Positions 49,451-56,891 of a stretch of 57,973 nt of DNA are shown one piece after another (within the stretch, counting starts at the first letter, position 1; the number at the start of each line of letters is the position of its first letter). The stretch comes from a virus: positions 1 to 57,973 of the IMG/VR virus record IMGVR_UViG_3300046471_000036; one strand, written 5' to 3'. The translations under genes were made by a program, and so were the position numbers. The notes under the pieces are model-generated. The model did not search any database. It worked only from the letters and a program-made list of their open reading frames with translations, and was not told the DNA's origin.

Positions 49451-49618
49451 ATGGCCAACGTCAACCTGATCGTCACGATCAAGCTCGCATGGTGGCTGCG
49501 CCTCTACATCTACGGCATCGCTACCATGGCTGCAATCACCGGCGCCGAGCCGAACTGGGATCGTGTGAAGTATTGGGTTGCACGCGGCACGACTGCCAAG
49601 ATCAAGGCTGGACGATGA
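49451..49618 (+). CDS. Small membrane protein, first late gene
   Basis: 55 residues from ATG 49451 with GAGG 5 bases upstream. One hydrophobic helix (LAWWLRLYIYGIATMAAI). Not recognised. ATGA with the next gene. Confidence 0.55.
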   Translation: MANVNLIVTIKLAWWLRLYIYGIATMAAITGAEPNWDRVKYWVARGTTAKIKAGR

Positions 49619-49809
49619 ATAAGTCCGACGAATACATGGCAGTGGTAACGCCCGGCGGCGATGTGATCCGGCGCCGCGCCAATGTGTCTGTTGTCGGATA
49701 TCGCGGCTTGCGCGACCCGATCGAACACCGTACGCCAGCGCTTGAAGATAACGAACTGCTGGTCGAGCGCATTGGCAATATCCCGATGATCATCAAGGCG
49801 CACGCATGA
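49615..49809 (+). CDS. Small late protein
   Basis: 64 residues from ATG 49615. Contains VVTPGGDVIRRRANVSVVGYR. No domain recognised. ATGA overlaps. Confidence 0.55.
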   Translation: MNKSDEYMAVVTPGGDVIRRRANVSVVGYRGLRDPIEHRTPALEDNELLVERIGNIPMIIKAHA

Positions 49810-50006
49810 GGCAGCACCACTGGCGCGCCATCATCACCCGCGCCGTCCACAGTAACGACCCGATCCAGATCAACGCCTTGGCATCGCGACTCGCTGCTGA
49901 CGAACGCCTGGCCATCGCACTGCAGGCGCACGGGCACATCCTCAACGGCCAGCCCATTGACGTGGTGGTATGCCGCGCACTGAACGTGAAGGCTATCGAT
50001 GAATAG
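49806..50006 (+). CDS. Small late protein
   Basis: 66 residues, helical: HHWRAIITRAVHSNDPIQIN and ALASRLAADERLAIALQ. ATGA upstream, 8-base overlap downstream. Not recognised. Confidence 0.55.
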   Translation: MRQHHWRAIITRAVHSNDPIQINALASRLAADERLAIALQAHGHILNGQPIDVVVCRALNVKAIDE

Positions 50007-50181
50007 CCTGACTCTGCTTGACTGCTTCATCCGCGGTGCCATGGTCGGTGCCGGCATGCTGACATTCGGCGCGCTGTGCTGGTGGATGGCGAGGATGGGG
50101 CGCAAGCGGTGGAGTGCGGAGCGGCGAGAGCATCGTGCGTTCTATGACCGCGCAGCCAAGGTAGGACACGGCGGGTCGTAA
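49999..50181 (+). CDS. Small membrane protein
   Basis: 60 residues. One transmembrane helix (GAMVGAGMLTFGALCWWMA), then a basic, positively charged C-terminus (RRKRWSAERREH style). Topology N-out, C-in is likely from charge. Not recognised. Confidence 0.55.
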   Translation: MNSLTLLDCFIRGAMVGAGMLTFGALCWWMARMGRKRWSAERREHRAFYDRAAKVGHGGS

Positions 50182-50217
50182 TCGATCTGCCCAACGAATC
50201 AACAACGAAGGATCACC

Positions 50218-50484
50218 ATGAGCTACCAGTTCACCGCCAAGGGCAAGACCAAAGACGCAGCCAAGCAGGCTGTCGCCGACGAGTTCGACAAGATGATGGG
50301 CGTGCAGCCTGTGCACTCGAAGGACCGTGCCGCAGCTATTGCCAATGCCAGCGCAGTCATCGACCTGCTGGCCGACAGCGACGTGTACGGCATCCAGGTC
50401 ACGCTCAACGGCTATGTGTCGTGGGCTGGCAATGGGCTGAACAACGCGTCGATCTCGGCGACGGCGACGCATATCAGTATGTGA
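50218..50484 (+). CDS. Small late protein
   Basis: 88 residues, GAAGGA upstream. Contains SYQFTAKGKTKDAAKQAVAD, a hydrophobic helix DRAAAIANASAVIDLLAD and a beta C-terminus (YGIQVTLNGYVSWAG). Similar small proteins occur near phage terminases. Function unknown. Confidence 0.6.
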   Translation: MSYQFTAKGKTKDAAKQAVADEFDKMMGVQPVHSKDRAAAIANASAVIDLLADSDVYGIQVTLNGYVSWAGNGLNNASISATATHISM

Positions 50485-50584
50485 ATTACGGAATGACCTT
50501 GCGATCGTTCGGCGTTTCGACCAAATCGGCATAGCTGAATAAAAATCTCGCCATGTCTGCGATTAACAATGTTCGGTTTGCCTG

Positions 50585-50908
50585 ATGGCTTGGGGCACGA
50601 AGAGCCGGCAGGAGCGGGGCTACGGCGCAGCATGGGATCGAGTCCGCAAGGTCGTGATGACCCGCGACGCCGGGATGTGCCAACCATGTCGCAAGGCCGG
50701 GCGCCTCGGCGTGCTGGCTCAAGCGGTCGACCACATCATCAGCAAGGCCAACGCCGCCAAGATGAGGTGGGCGCAGGCACGCATCGATCATCCGGACAAT
50801 CTTCAGGCGATCTGCGATGAATGTCACAAGGTCAAGACCGAGGCGGAGCAGGGCAAGAGGTTTCAGCCGAAGGTCGCCATCGGGCTGGACGGCTTCCCCA
50901 TCGAGTAG
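50585..50908 (+). CDS. HNH endonuclease beside terminase
   Basis: 107 residues. HNH core: CQPCRKAGRLGVLAQAVDHI, then HPDNLQAICDECHKVKT with the paired CxxC zinc sites and the catalytic His in VDHI. In HK97-like phages an HNH protein next to the terminase genes is needed for cos cleavage. The preceding 100 bases hold no further gene. Confidence 0.93.
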   Translation: MAWGTKSRQERGYGAAWDRVRKVVMTRDAGMCQPCRKAGRLGVLAQAVDHIISKANAAKMRWAQARIDHPDNLQAICDECHKVKTEAEQGKRFQPKVAIGLDGFPIE

Positions 50909-50910
50909 AT

Positions 50911-50923
50911 GAGAATCGTTCTC
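50911..50923. repeat. Inverted repeat GAGAA-TCG-TTCTC
   Basis: Perfect 5-bp palindrome 2 bases after the HNH stop. It resembles a Fur-box core but lacks the flanking AT-rich symmetry. It could be a protein site near the packaging region or a weak hairpin. Confidence 0.4.
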
Positions 50924-50944
50924 GTTTGAAGATGCGAACGTGCA

Positions 50945-51015
50945 ATGTTTCTTTTCAATATGTTTCACCCATGAATGTTTCTCCTATGACATTTGTTTCA
51001 CGGGTGAAATGTTTC
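50945..51015 (+). repeat. Five (A/T)TGTTTC iterons: candidate TerS/cosB site
   Basis: The 6-mer TGTTTC begins at 50946, 50961, 50976, 50994 and 51010, a spacing of 15, 15, 18 and 16 bases, all in one orientation. Four are preceded by A. The set lies between the HNH and terS genes, where cos/TerS binding sites are expected. In lambda, R sites bound by the small terminase also carry a GTTTC core. A TTTCACCC/GGGTGAAA inverted pair also spans the block. Confidence 0.6.
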
Positions 51016-51030
51016 TAATGGGGAAGGGTA

Positions 51031-51046
51031 CCCCGAAAGTTCGGGG
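51031..51046. repeat. Palindrome CCCCGAA-AG-TTCGGGG: candidate cosN
   Basis: Perfect 7-bp inverted repeat right after the iterons, followed by a second short dyad (CCTC...GAGG, 51047-51061). A dyad near iterons and before terS is the design of a cos nicking site. Not proven; a pac phage could also carry such hairpins. Confidence 0.45.
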
Positions 51047-51123
51047 CCTCGAAAGTAGAGGACCGCGCTCAGCCCATTTATTCGCACGTGCAAGATAGAA
51101 AAAACGGTTTTTGAGGATTCGAT

Positions 51124-51546
51124 ATGCCAGGCCCAGCTAAGAAGCCGACCACGCTCAAGTCGATTTCGGGCACTCGGCAAAAATGCCGCGACGCTCCGCC
51201 GCCGGCTGTTGATCTACCGCTCGTCACAGAGGTGCCATCTGCTCCTGACTGGTTGCCGAATGCGCACGCCGTGAAAGAGTGGAACCGCCTGGCGCCAATC
51301 CTGACCGCGAACGGTTTGCTTACCGAAGGCGGCGTTTCCGCGCTGGCCATGCTGTGCGCGGCGCACGGAAAGATCGTCCAGTTGTACTCCGCCGGGGAGG
51401 CGCCTACCGCCAGCATGATGAGCACCCTGCAAAGCATGATCAACGACTTTGGCCTGACGCCAGTCGCACAGGGTAAGGTGAAACCAGTTGGCAACCAAGA
51501 CGAGAAAGGTAACAAGTTCGCAGCCAACGGCAAGCGGACCGCGTGA
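51124..51546 (+). CDS. terS: Terminase small subunit, P27 family
   Basis: 140 residues. PGPAKKPTTLKSISGTRQK at the N-terminus and PDWLPNAHAVKEWNRLAPIL plus GLLTEGGVSALAMLC follow the P27 small terminase pattern. It recognises viral DNA for packaging. It overlaps terL by 59 bases. Confidence 0.9.
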   Translation: MPGPAKKPTTLKSISGTRQKCRDAPPPAVDLPLVTEVPSAPDWLPNAHAVKEWNRLAPILTANGLLTEGGVSALAMLCAAHGKIVQLYSAGEAPTASMMSTLQSMINDFGLTPVAQGKVKPVGNQDEKGNKFAANGKRTA

Positions 51547-53254
51547 TTTCGTCCAGATAGCGATCGATTACGCCCAGGCCGCCGCCGGCGACAAGCACGG
51601 CAAGCGTTTCGGAAAGTGGGTACGCCTGGCGGCTAAGCGGTTCCTGGACGATCTGAAGCGCGCGAAGAAAAAAGGAGCGCCGTTCATCTTCGACGAGTGG
51701 CATGCAACTGACGCATGCGACTTCATCGAGAAGCTGCCGCACGTCGAAGGTACGTGGGACACGGAAAACGTGGTCATGCACCCGTCGCACATCCTGTTCG
51801 TGGTCCAGCTGTTCGGCTTCCGCAATCGCGATGGCACACGGCGCTTCACAACAGCGCTATTCGCGGTGGCGCGAAAGAATGCCAAGTCGTTTCTCTGCTC
51901 GGCGATCCTGCTGTACTGCTTCTGCTGCGAAAAAGAGAACGGCCCGCAGGTCATCAGTGCGGCGGCGACCGGATCACAAGCCCGCATCGTTTTCAACGTC
52001 GCAAAGCGCATCGTCGAGAAGCTCGCCGACCTTCGCGAGCATTTCATGCTGGAGCCGTTTGCCAATGCGATTGCCCGGTACGAAAACGGCGGCACCTTCA
52101 AGCCGATTAACGCGAAAGCCAGCACGCAAGACGGTCTGAATCCGTCGCATTGCGGCATCGACGAGATCCACGCGCACAAGAATCACGACCTGCTGAACGT
52201 GCTGAAGTCGGCGGCCGGCGCCAGGCGCAACCCGCTGTTTCTCTATACGACGACCGAGGGCTACGAAAGCCCGGGGCCATGGGGTGAAATCAGACACTTT
52301 GCGAAGCAGTTATTGGAGGGAATGGTCGAGGCAGACCACTTCCTGGCCATCTATTTCGCGGTAGACGACGAGGACAAGGAGGCGGGCACGCCGGCCGACG
52401 ACGACTTCGACGAAACGAAGTGGATTAAGGCCAATCCGCTGATGGAAGTGAATCCGCTCTTGATGAAGGAGATCAAGAAGGAGGCGATCGAGGCGAAGTC
52501 GATGCCCGGGCGCCACGCGGAATTCAAGATCAAACGACTGAACCGACCGTCGGCTGCTGCTGGCGGCTGGGTCAACCTAGTGAAGTGGAAAGCGTGCACT
52601 GGCGCCGTCGACCTGGAGTGGTTGCGGCAGTTTCCGTGCTGGGGCGGACTTGACCTGGCCAGCACGCGCGACCTGACGTCATTCCGCTTAGTTTGGCGCA
52701 TCGAGGGCCGGCTGTACACGTACGGATGGCGCTTTGTGCCGGCCTCTGCGGTACATGGGCGCACGGAGCGCGGCCTGGTGCCGTATCAGGCGTGGGTCCA
52801 GGCAGGCCACCTCATCGAATCAGGCGAAGAAGTCACCGATTACGACGCCGTCGAGGCCTGCATCTTGGAGGCAAAGGCGCGTTTCAACATTCAGATGATC
52901 GGGTACGACTCATGGAACGCCAAGCAGCTCGTGCAAAAGCTGCAAAAAGAGGATGTACCGCTGCAGGAATTCATCCAGGGCGGCAAGAGCTTTCACCCGG
53001 CGATGCAAGAACTCGAGCTGGCGTACATCGAAGGCAACCTCAATCACGGAAACGATCCGGTCCTGAACTGGTGCGCATCGAATCTGATAGCACGGACGGA
53101 CCAAAACATGAATACGGCGCCGGACAAAAAGAAGGCGCCGGAAAAAATCGATGACATGGTCGCGCTCTTAATGGCGATCGGCGTCATGCAAACGGCTGTA
53201 GACCAGGGCGATATCGACGGTTTCTACGCAAATCCAATCATGGTGGGAGTTTAA
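51488..53254 (+). CDS. terL: Terminase large subunit
   Basis: 588 residues. Packaging ATPase and nuclease, HK97-like (Terminase_1). Walker A-like ARKNAKS (128-134), Walker B-like HCGIDEIH region, nuclease motif GLDLAST, a later acidic site in IGYDSW and a C-terminal DDMVALLMAIG. The TTG start at 51488 lies 59 bases inside terS; a later start would shorten the N-terminus. The TAATG junction links it with portal. Confidence 0.95.
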   Translation: MATKTRKVTSSQPTASGPRDFVQIAIDYAQAAAGDKHGKRFGKWVRLAAKRFLDDLKRAKKKGAPFIFDEWHATDACDFIEKLPHVEGTWDTENVVMHPSHILFVVQLFGFRNRDGTRRFTTALFAVARKNAKSFLCSAILLYCFCCEKENGPQVISAAATGSQARIVFNVAKRIVEKLADLREHFMLEPFANAIARYENGGTFKPINAKASTQDGLNPSHCGIDEIHAHKNHDLLNVLKSAAGARRNPLFLYTTTEGYESPGPWGEIRHFAKQLLEGMVEADHFLAIYFAVDDEDKEAGTPADDDFDETKWIKANPLMEVNPLLMKEIKKEAIEAKSMPGRHAEFKIKRLNRPSAAAGGWVNLVKWKACTGAVDLEWLRQFPCWGGLDLASTRDLTSFRLVWRIEGRLYTYGWRFVPASAVHGRTERGLVPYQAWVQAGHLIESGEEVTDYDAVEACILEAKARFNIQMIGYDSWNAKQLVQKLQKEDVPLQEFIQGGKSFHPAMQELELAYIEGNLNHGNDPVLNWCASNLIARTDQNMNTAPDKKKAPEKIDDMVALLMAIGVMQTAVDQGDIDGFYANPIMVGV

Positions 53255-54561
53255 TGCACGAAGAACGCAAAATGCTTGACCGGTTTCGCATGAAGCTGAT
53301 CACGCTGCTGAGCGGCTCGTCCTCCCTTACGGGCGTCGGGTCGAGCGGGAGCCTTGGCTCGTCTGGCAATCGATCCAACGCCGCCGGCAAGAATGTCAGC
53401 GTGGATTCAGCGATGCAACTGTCCACCGTGTGGGCCTGCGTGCGCCTGATCTCGGAAACTGTATCGACGCTGCCTATGCGCGTCTACAAGAAGCGCCCAG
53501 GCGGCGGTCGCGACGTCGCCGACAAGCACCCGCTTTACGATTTGCTGTGCCGGTCGCCCAATGCTGAGATGACGCCAGGCCGTTTCATGCTGCTCATCGT
53601 GGCTTGCTTGGTTGTGCGCGGCAATGCCATTGTCGAGAAGCAGCGGATTCTCGGGAAAGTCGTCGCACTCAACCCACTGATGCCGCAGCATGTAACCGTG
53701 CGGCGCGAAAACGGGCGGCTTGTCTATGACGTGCGCGATGGCGCGGTCAAACGCACACTTTCGGCTGATGACGTCATGCACATTCGCGGCTTCGGCCTGG
53801 ACGGCATGTGTGGATTACAGCCGATTATGGAGGGCCGGGAAATTGTCGCCGCATCTACCGCCGCGAACGAGGCAAGCTCCAAGATCTTCGCTCAAGGAAT
53901 GCAATTAAGCGGCGTTTTAAGTACCGAGGCCGCCCTGAATGCAACGCAGCGAGGGCAAATCAGTGAGAGCCTAAATAAATTCACCGTGTCGACCAATTCT
54001 GGGAAATTGATGGTCCTGGAAGGTGGGATGAAGTACCAGGGGATCGCAATGAACCCGGAGGCAGCGCAAATGCTGCAGACCAGGGCATTCAACGTCGAGG
54101 AATTATGCCGTTGGTTCGGCGTTCCACCATTCATGGTGGGGCATATGGACAAGGCCAGCAGCTGGGCTTCCAGTGTTGAGGCGCAAAACCTCCACTTCTT
54201 GACCAGTTGTCTGCGCCCAATCCTCGACAACATTGAGCAGGAAATCATTCGTTGCCTGATTCCGCGCGCGGAGTGGGGCACGATTTACGCTGAGTTCAGC
54301 GTGGAAGGTCTTCTGCGCGCGGATTCCGCAGGCCGCGCTGCGTACTACAACATCATGCTGCAAAACGGCGTGTACAACCGCGACGAAGTGCGCGCCCGCG
54401 AGAACATGACTCCGATCAAGGGCGGCGATATCTATACCGTGCAGGTCAATTTAACGCCGCTTCACATGCTTGGCGCGCAACCGCAGCCGGCTGACGCCGC
54501 GCGCGCTGCCCTTAAAGCCTGGCTCGACGCACTCCCATCGACCGAACCGGTCACCCAATAA
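53254..54561 (+). CDS. Portal protein, HK97 family
   Basis: 435 residues. Typical portal pieces: MQLSTVWACVRLISETVSTL, LPMRVYKK, HPLYDLLCRSPNAEMT, GNAIVEK, and VEAQNLHFLTSCLRPIL. It forms the dodecameric ring for packaging and tail attachment. A Ser/Gly-rich N-terminus (about 15-45) is probably flexible. Confidence 0.95.
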   Translation: MHEERKMLDRFRMKLITLLSGSSSLTGVGSSGSLGSSGNRSNAAGKNVSVDSAMQLSTVWACVRLISETVSTLPMRVYKKRPGGGRDVADKHPLYDLLCRSPNAEMTPGRFMLLIVACLVVRGNAIVEKQRILGKVVALNPLMPQHVTVRRENGRLVYDVRDGAVKRTLSADDVMHIRGFGLDGMCGLQPIMEGREIVAASTAANEASSKIFAQGMQLSGVLSTEAALNATQRGQISESLNKFTVSTNSGKLMVLEGGMKYQGIAMNPEAAQMLQTRAFNVEELCRWFGVPPFMVGHMDKASSWASSVEAQNLHFLTSCLRPILDNIEQEIIRCLIPRAEWGTIYAEFSVEGLLRADSAGRAAYYNIMLQNGVYNRDEVRARENMTPIKGGDIYTVQVNLTPLHMLGAQPQPADAARAALKAWLDALPSTEPVTQ

Positions 54562-54572
54562 AAGGAAATTCC

Positions 54573-55259
54573 ATGTCGTTTTTGACGAAATCCGTTCCGC
54601 TTGAGCTGAAAAGCTTGACGGACGAAGGCACCTTCTCGGGCTACGGTTCGGTCTACAACGTCGTAGACAAAGGCGGCGACATTGTCGCTCCCGGCGCGTT
54701 CTCAGAAAGCCTGGCGGCCTGGAAGAAAGCCGGCCGCACGGTCCCTGTCCTTTGGCAGCACCAGACAGACCAGCCGATTGGCGCCTGGACGGACTTGAAA
54801 GAGGACGAACACGGGCTGCTTGGCGACGCATCTCTCTGGCTGGCCGAGGCCCCATACGCGCGCCTGGCGCACAAGGGCATGCAGACGAAGGCCATCACCG
54901 GCCTGTCGATCGGCTACCGCGTCAAAGACTACAGCATCAACAAAGAAACCGGCATCTACACGCTGATGAAGCTGGAACTGGTCGAAATCAGCGTTGTGAC
55001 CAACCCGATGAACGACGACGCTCGCGTGGCCGACGTCAAAGCATTGATCGAAGCGGGGCGCTTGCCTTCGCTTTCAGAATTCGAAAAGTTCCTGTGCGAG
55101 GCAGCGGGCTTTTCAAAAACGCAGGCCAAAGCCATCGCCGGCAATGGCTTGTCGAAATTGCTTGCTCGGTGCGAGGCCGAGGGCGAAAAAGGCGACAACG
55201 AAAAACAAGCGCTCAGCCTTCTGGCCGCTTTCACCCTCACCACCAAGGAAACAAAATGA
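54573..55259 (+). CDS. Prohead protease, HK97 type (U35)
   Basis: 228 residues. LWQHQTDQPIG holds the catalytic His of the HK97 protease family, and MQTKAITGLSIGYRV the catalytic Ser. Cleaves the scaffolding region of the capsid protein. AAGGAAA upstream. The stop overlaps the capsid start (ATGA). Confidence 0.93.
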   Translation: MSFLTKSVPLELKSLTDEGTFSGYGSVYNVVDKGGDIVAPGAFSESLAAWKKAGRTVPVLWQHQTDQPIGAWTDLKEDEHGLLGDASLWLAEAPYARLAHKGMQTKAITGLSIGYRVKDYSINKETGIYTLMKLELVEISVVTNPMNDDARVADVKALIEAGRLPSLSEFEKFLCEAAGFSKTQAKAIAGNGLSKLLARCEAEGEKGDNEKQALSLLAAFTLTTKETK

Positions 55260-56605
55260 AAAAAAGTAACATCTTCAAGATTGCATTTTTTGCGGTCGTC
55301 GCCCTCGGCGCCGGCATCGCGCAAGCTGCAGGCGTCGACGTCGCAGCGTTCGTGCAATCGCATCGCGAACTGGCGGCCGGTTTGTTGATGGCCAGCATGG
55401 CTGGCGAAATGGACATCAAGGGCCTGGAATCGGCGCTCGGCAACATCAAGGGCCAGGTGCAGGAGGCTGCCGAAAAAACGCTGGCCGAGGCCAAAAAAGG
55501 CATCGACATGTCGGTCGAACAAAAAGGCCGCATCGACGAACTGCTGACGGAGTTCCATGAACTGAAAGGCCAGGTCACTGCTGTTCAGCAACTGATCGTT
55601 CTGCCGAAGGGCAATGAAGGCCAAAACGAATTCAAAACCGCCGGTCAGCGCGTCGTGGAAAGCGACGGATTCAAAGGCATGGACAGCTCGTCCCGCGGCA
55701 AGTCGATGCGCGTGTCGATGGAGCGCAAGGACCTGATGAACGTGACCGGCACCACCGGAACCGGCGTCAGTCCTGGCAACTCGCTGACCCCGGGCGACCG
55801 CCAAGTCGGCATTATCGCGCGCCCGAACCGCAAGATGACCATCCGCGACCTGTTGATGCCTGGCCAGACCGACGGCTCGTCCATCGAATACGTCGTCGAA
55901 ACCGGCTTCACCAACAACGCCGGCATGCAGGTCGAAGGCGCCGCCAAGGGCAAATCGAACATCACGTTCGACCTGAAGAGCGCGCAAGTTCGCACGATCG
56001 CCCACTACTTCAAAGCTTCGCGCCAGCTGCTGGACGACGCCAAGGGCCTGGCCAGCTACATCGACGGTCGCGCAGAATACGGCCTGCGCTTTAAGGAAGA
56101 GCAGCAGTTCCTCGCTGGCGATGGCTCGGGCGCCAACATTCTGGGCTTGATGCCGCAAGCATCGGCGTTCGTCGCCAATCCGAACGTGGTCGTTACCGCC
56201 GGCACCGCGCTGGACCGCATGCGTCTGGCGCTGCTGCAGGTCGTCCTGGCCGAGTACCCATCGTCGGCGTTCATTCTGAACCCGATCGACTGGACGCAGA
56301 TCGAGTTGACCAAAGACCTGGAAGGTCGCTACATCATCGCGTCGGCCGTCAACGGTACCGACCCGCGCATGTGGGGCCTGCCGGTCGTGGAAACCCAAGC
56401 GATGGCGCAAAACAACTTCCTGACCGGCGCATTCAATCTGGCGGCGCAGATTTTCGACCGTATGGACGTTGAAGTGCTGCTTTCGACTGAAAACGAGGAC
56501 GATTTCATCAAAAATATGTGCACAATTCGCGCCGAAGAACGGACTTTGCTGGCCGTTTATCGTCCTGAAGCCTTTGTTACCGGCCTCGTAAAACCAGCGG
56601 CCTAA
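55256..56605 (+). CDS. Major capsid protein, HK97 fold
   Basis: 449 residues from ATG 55256. The delta/scaffold domain (about 52-120, coiled: EAAEKTLAEAKKGIDMSVEQ) is followed by the HK97 core with TPGDRQVGIIARPNRKMTIR, NAGMQVEGAAKGKSN, HYFKASRQLLDDAKGL and GDGSGANILGLM. Unusually, the first 45 residues look like a signal peptide or membrane helix (KIAFFAVVALGAGIAQAAG). An internal ATG at 55409 would start the usual delta domain (MDIKGLESALG). The predicted protease cut is near residue 125. Confidence 0.95.
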   Translation: MKKSNIFKIAFFAVVALGAGIAQAAGVDVAAFVQSHRELAAGLLMASMAGEMDIKGLESALGNIKGQVQEAAEKTLAEAKKGIDMSVEQKGRIDELLTEFHELKGQVTAVQQLIVLPKGNEGQNEFKTAGQRVVESDGFKGMDSSSRGKSMRVSMERKDLMNVTGTTGTGVSPGNSLTPGDRQVGIIARPNRKMTIRDLLMPGQTDGSSIEYVVETGFTNNAGMQVEGAAKGKSNITFDLKSAQVRTIAHYFKASRQLLDDAKGLASYIDGRAEYGLRFKEEQQFLAGDGSGANILGLMPQASAFVANPNVVVTAGTALDRMRLALLQVVLAEYPSSAFILNPIDWTQIELTKDLEGRYIIASAVNGTDPRMWGLPVVETQAMAQNNFLTGAFNLAAQIFDRMDVEVLLSTENEDDFIKNMCTIRAEERTLLAVYRPEAFVTGLVKPAA

Positions 56606-56620
56606 TCGTCAAAACCCAAG

Positions 56621-56646
56621 AAAGGCCGCCTCAAAACGGCTTTTCT
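56621..56646 (+). terminator. Hairpin after capsid gene
   Basis: AAAGGCCG...CGGCTTTTCT, 16 bases after the capsid stop. Weak four-base GC stem extended by A-T pairs. It may raise capsid-mRNA stability or reduce downstream transcription. Confidence 0.5.
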
Positions 56647-56660
56647 CACTGGAGAGCAGA

Positions 56661-56876
56661 ATGAGTGAAGTAACAGTCAAGGCAATTCGTCCGTTCGAGG
56701 GCGACGAGGGGTTCAAGAACTCCGAAAGCGAGCCATTTACCGTTTCGCGCCAGCGCTTCGCCGACCTGAAGGCCAACGGCCTGGTCGAAGAAGTCAGCGA
56801 AAAAGCTGCCCCGGCACCGCAAAACAAGATGGAAGCCGCGCCGACCAACAAGGCCGCCGTCAAAGTCAACAAATAA
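56661..56876 (+). CDS. Small head protein
   Basis: 71 residues, GGAG upstream. VTVKAIRPFEGDEGFKNSES and SRQRFADLKANGLVEEV match short proteins found after capsid genes in related phages (an FxGxxGxK pattern then RxxxLxxNGLV). The C-terminus is Lys/Ala/Pro-rich. Perhaps a capsid-stabilising peptide. Function unproven. Confidence 0.65.
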   Translation: MSEVTVKAIRPFEGDEGFKNSESEPFTVSRQRFADLKANGLVEEVSEKAAPAPQNKMEAAPTNKAAVKVNK

Positions 56877-56891
56877 CCCCGAGCGCACACG

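Noticed and set aside
50911-50923. Fur box
   Set aside because: Only the GAGAA-TCG-TTCTC core is present, and its place right after the HNH stop gives no iron-related target.
54956-56410. 484-codon leftward ORF opposite protease and capsid genes
   Set aside because: Antisense to two firmly identified genes; composition typical of a shadow.
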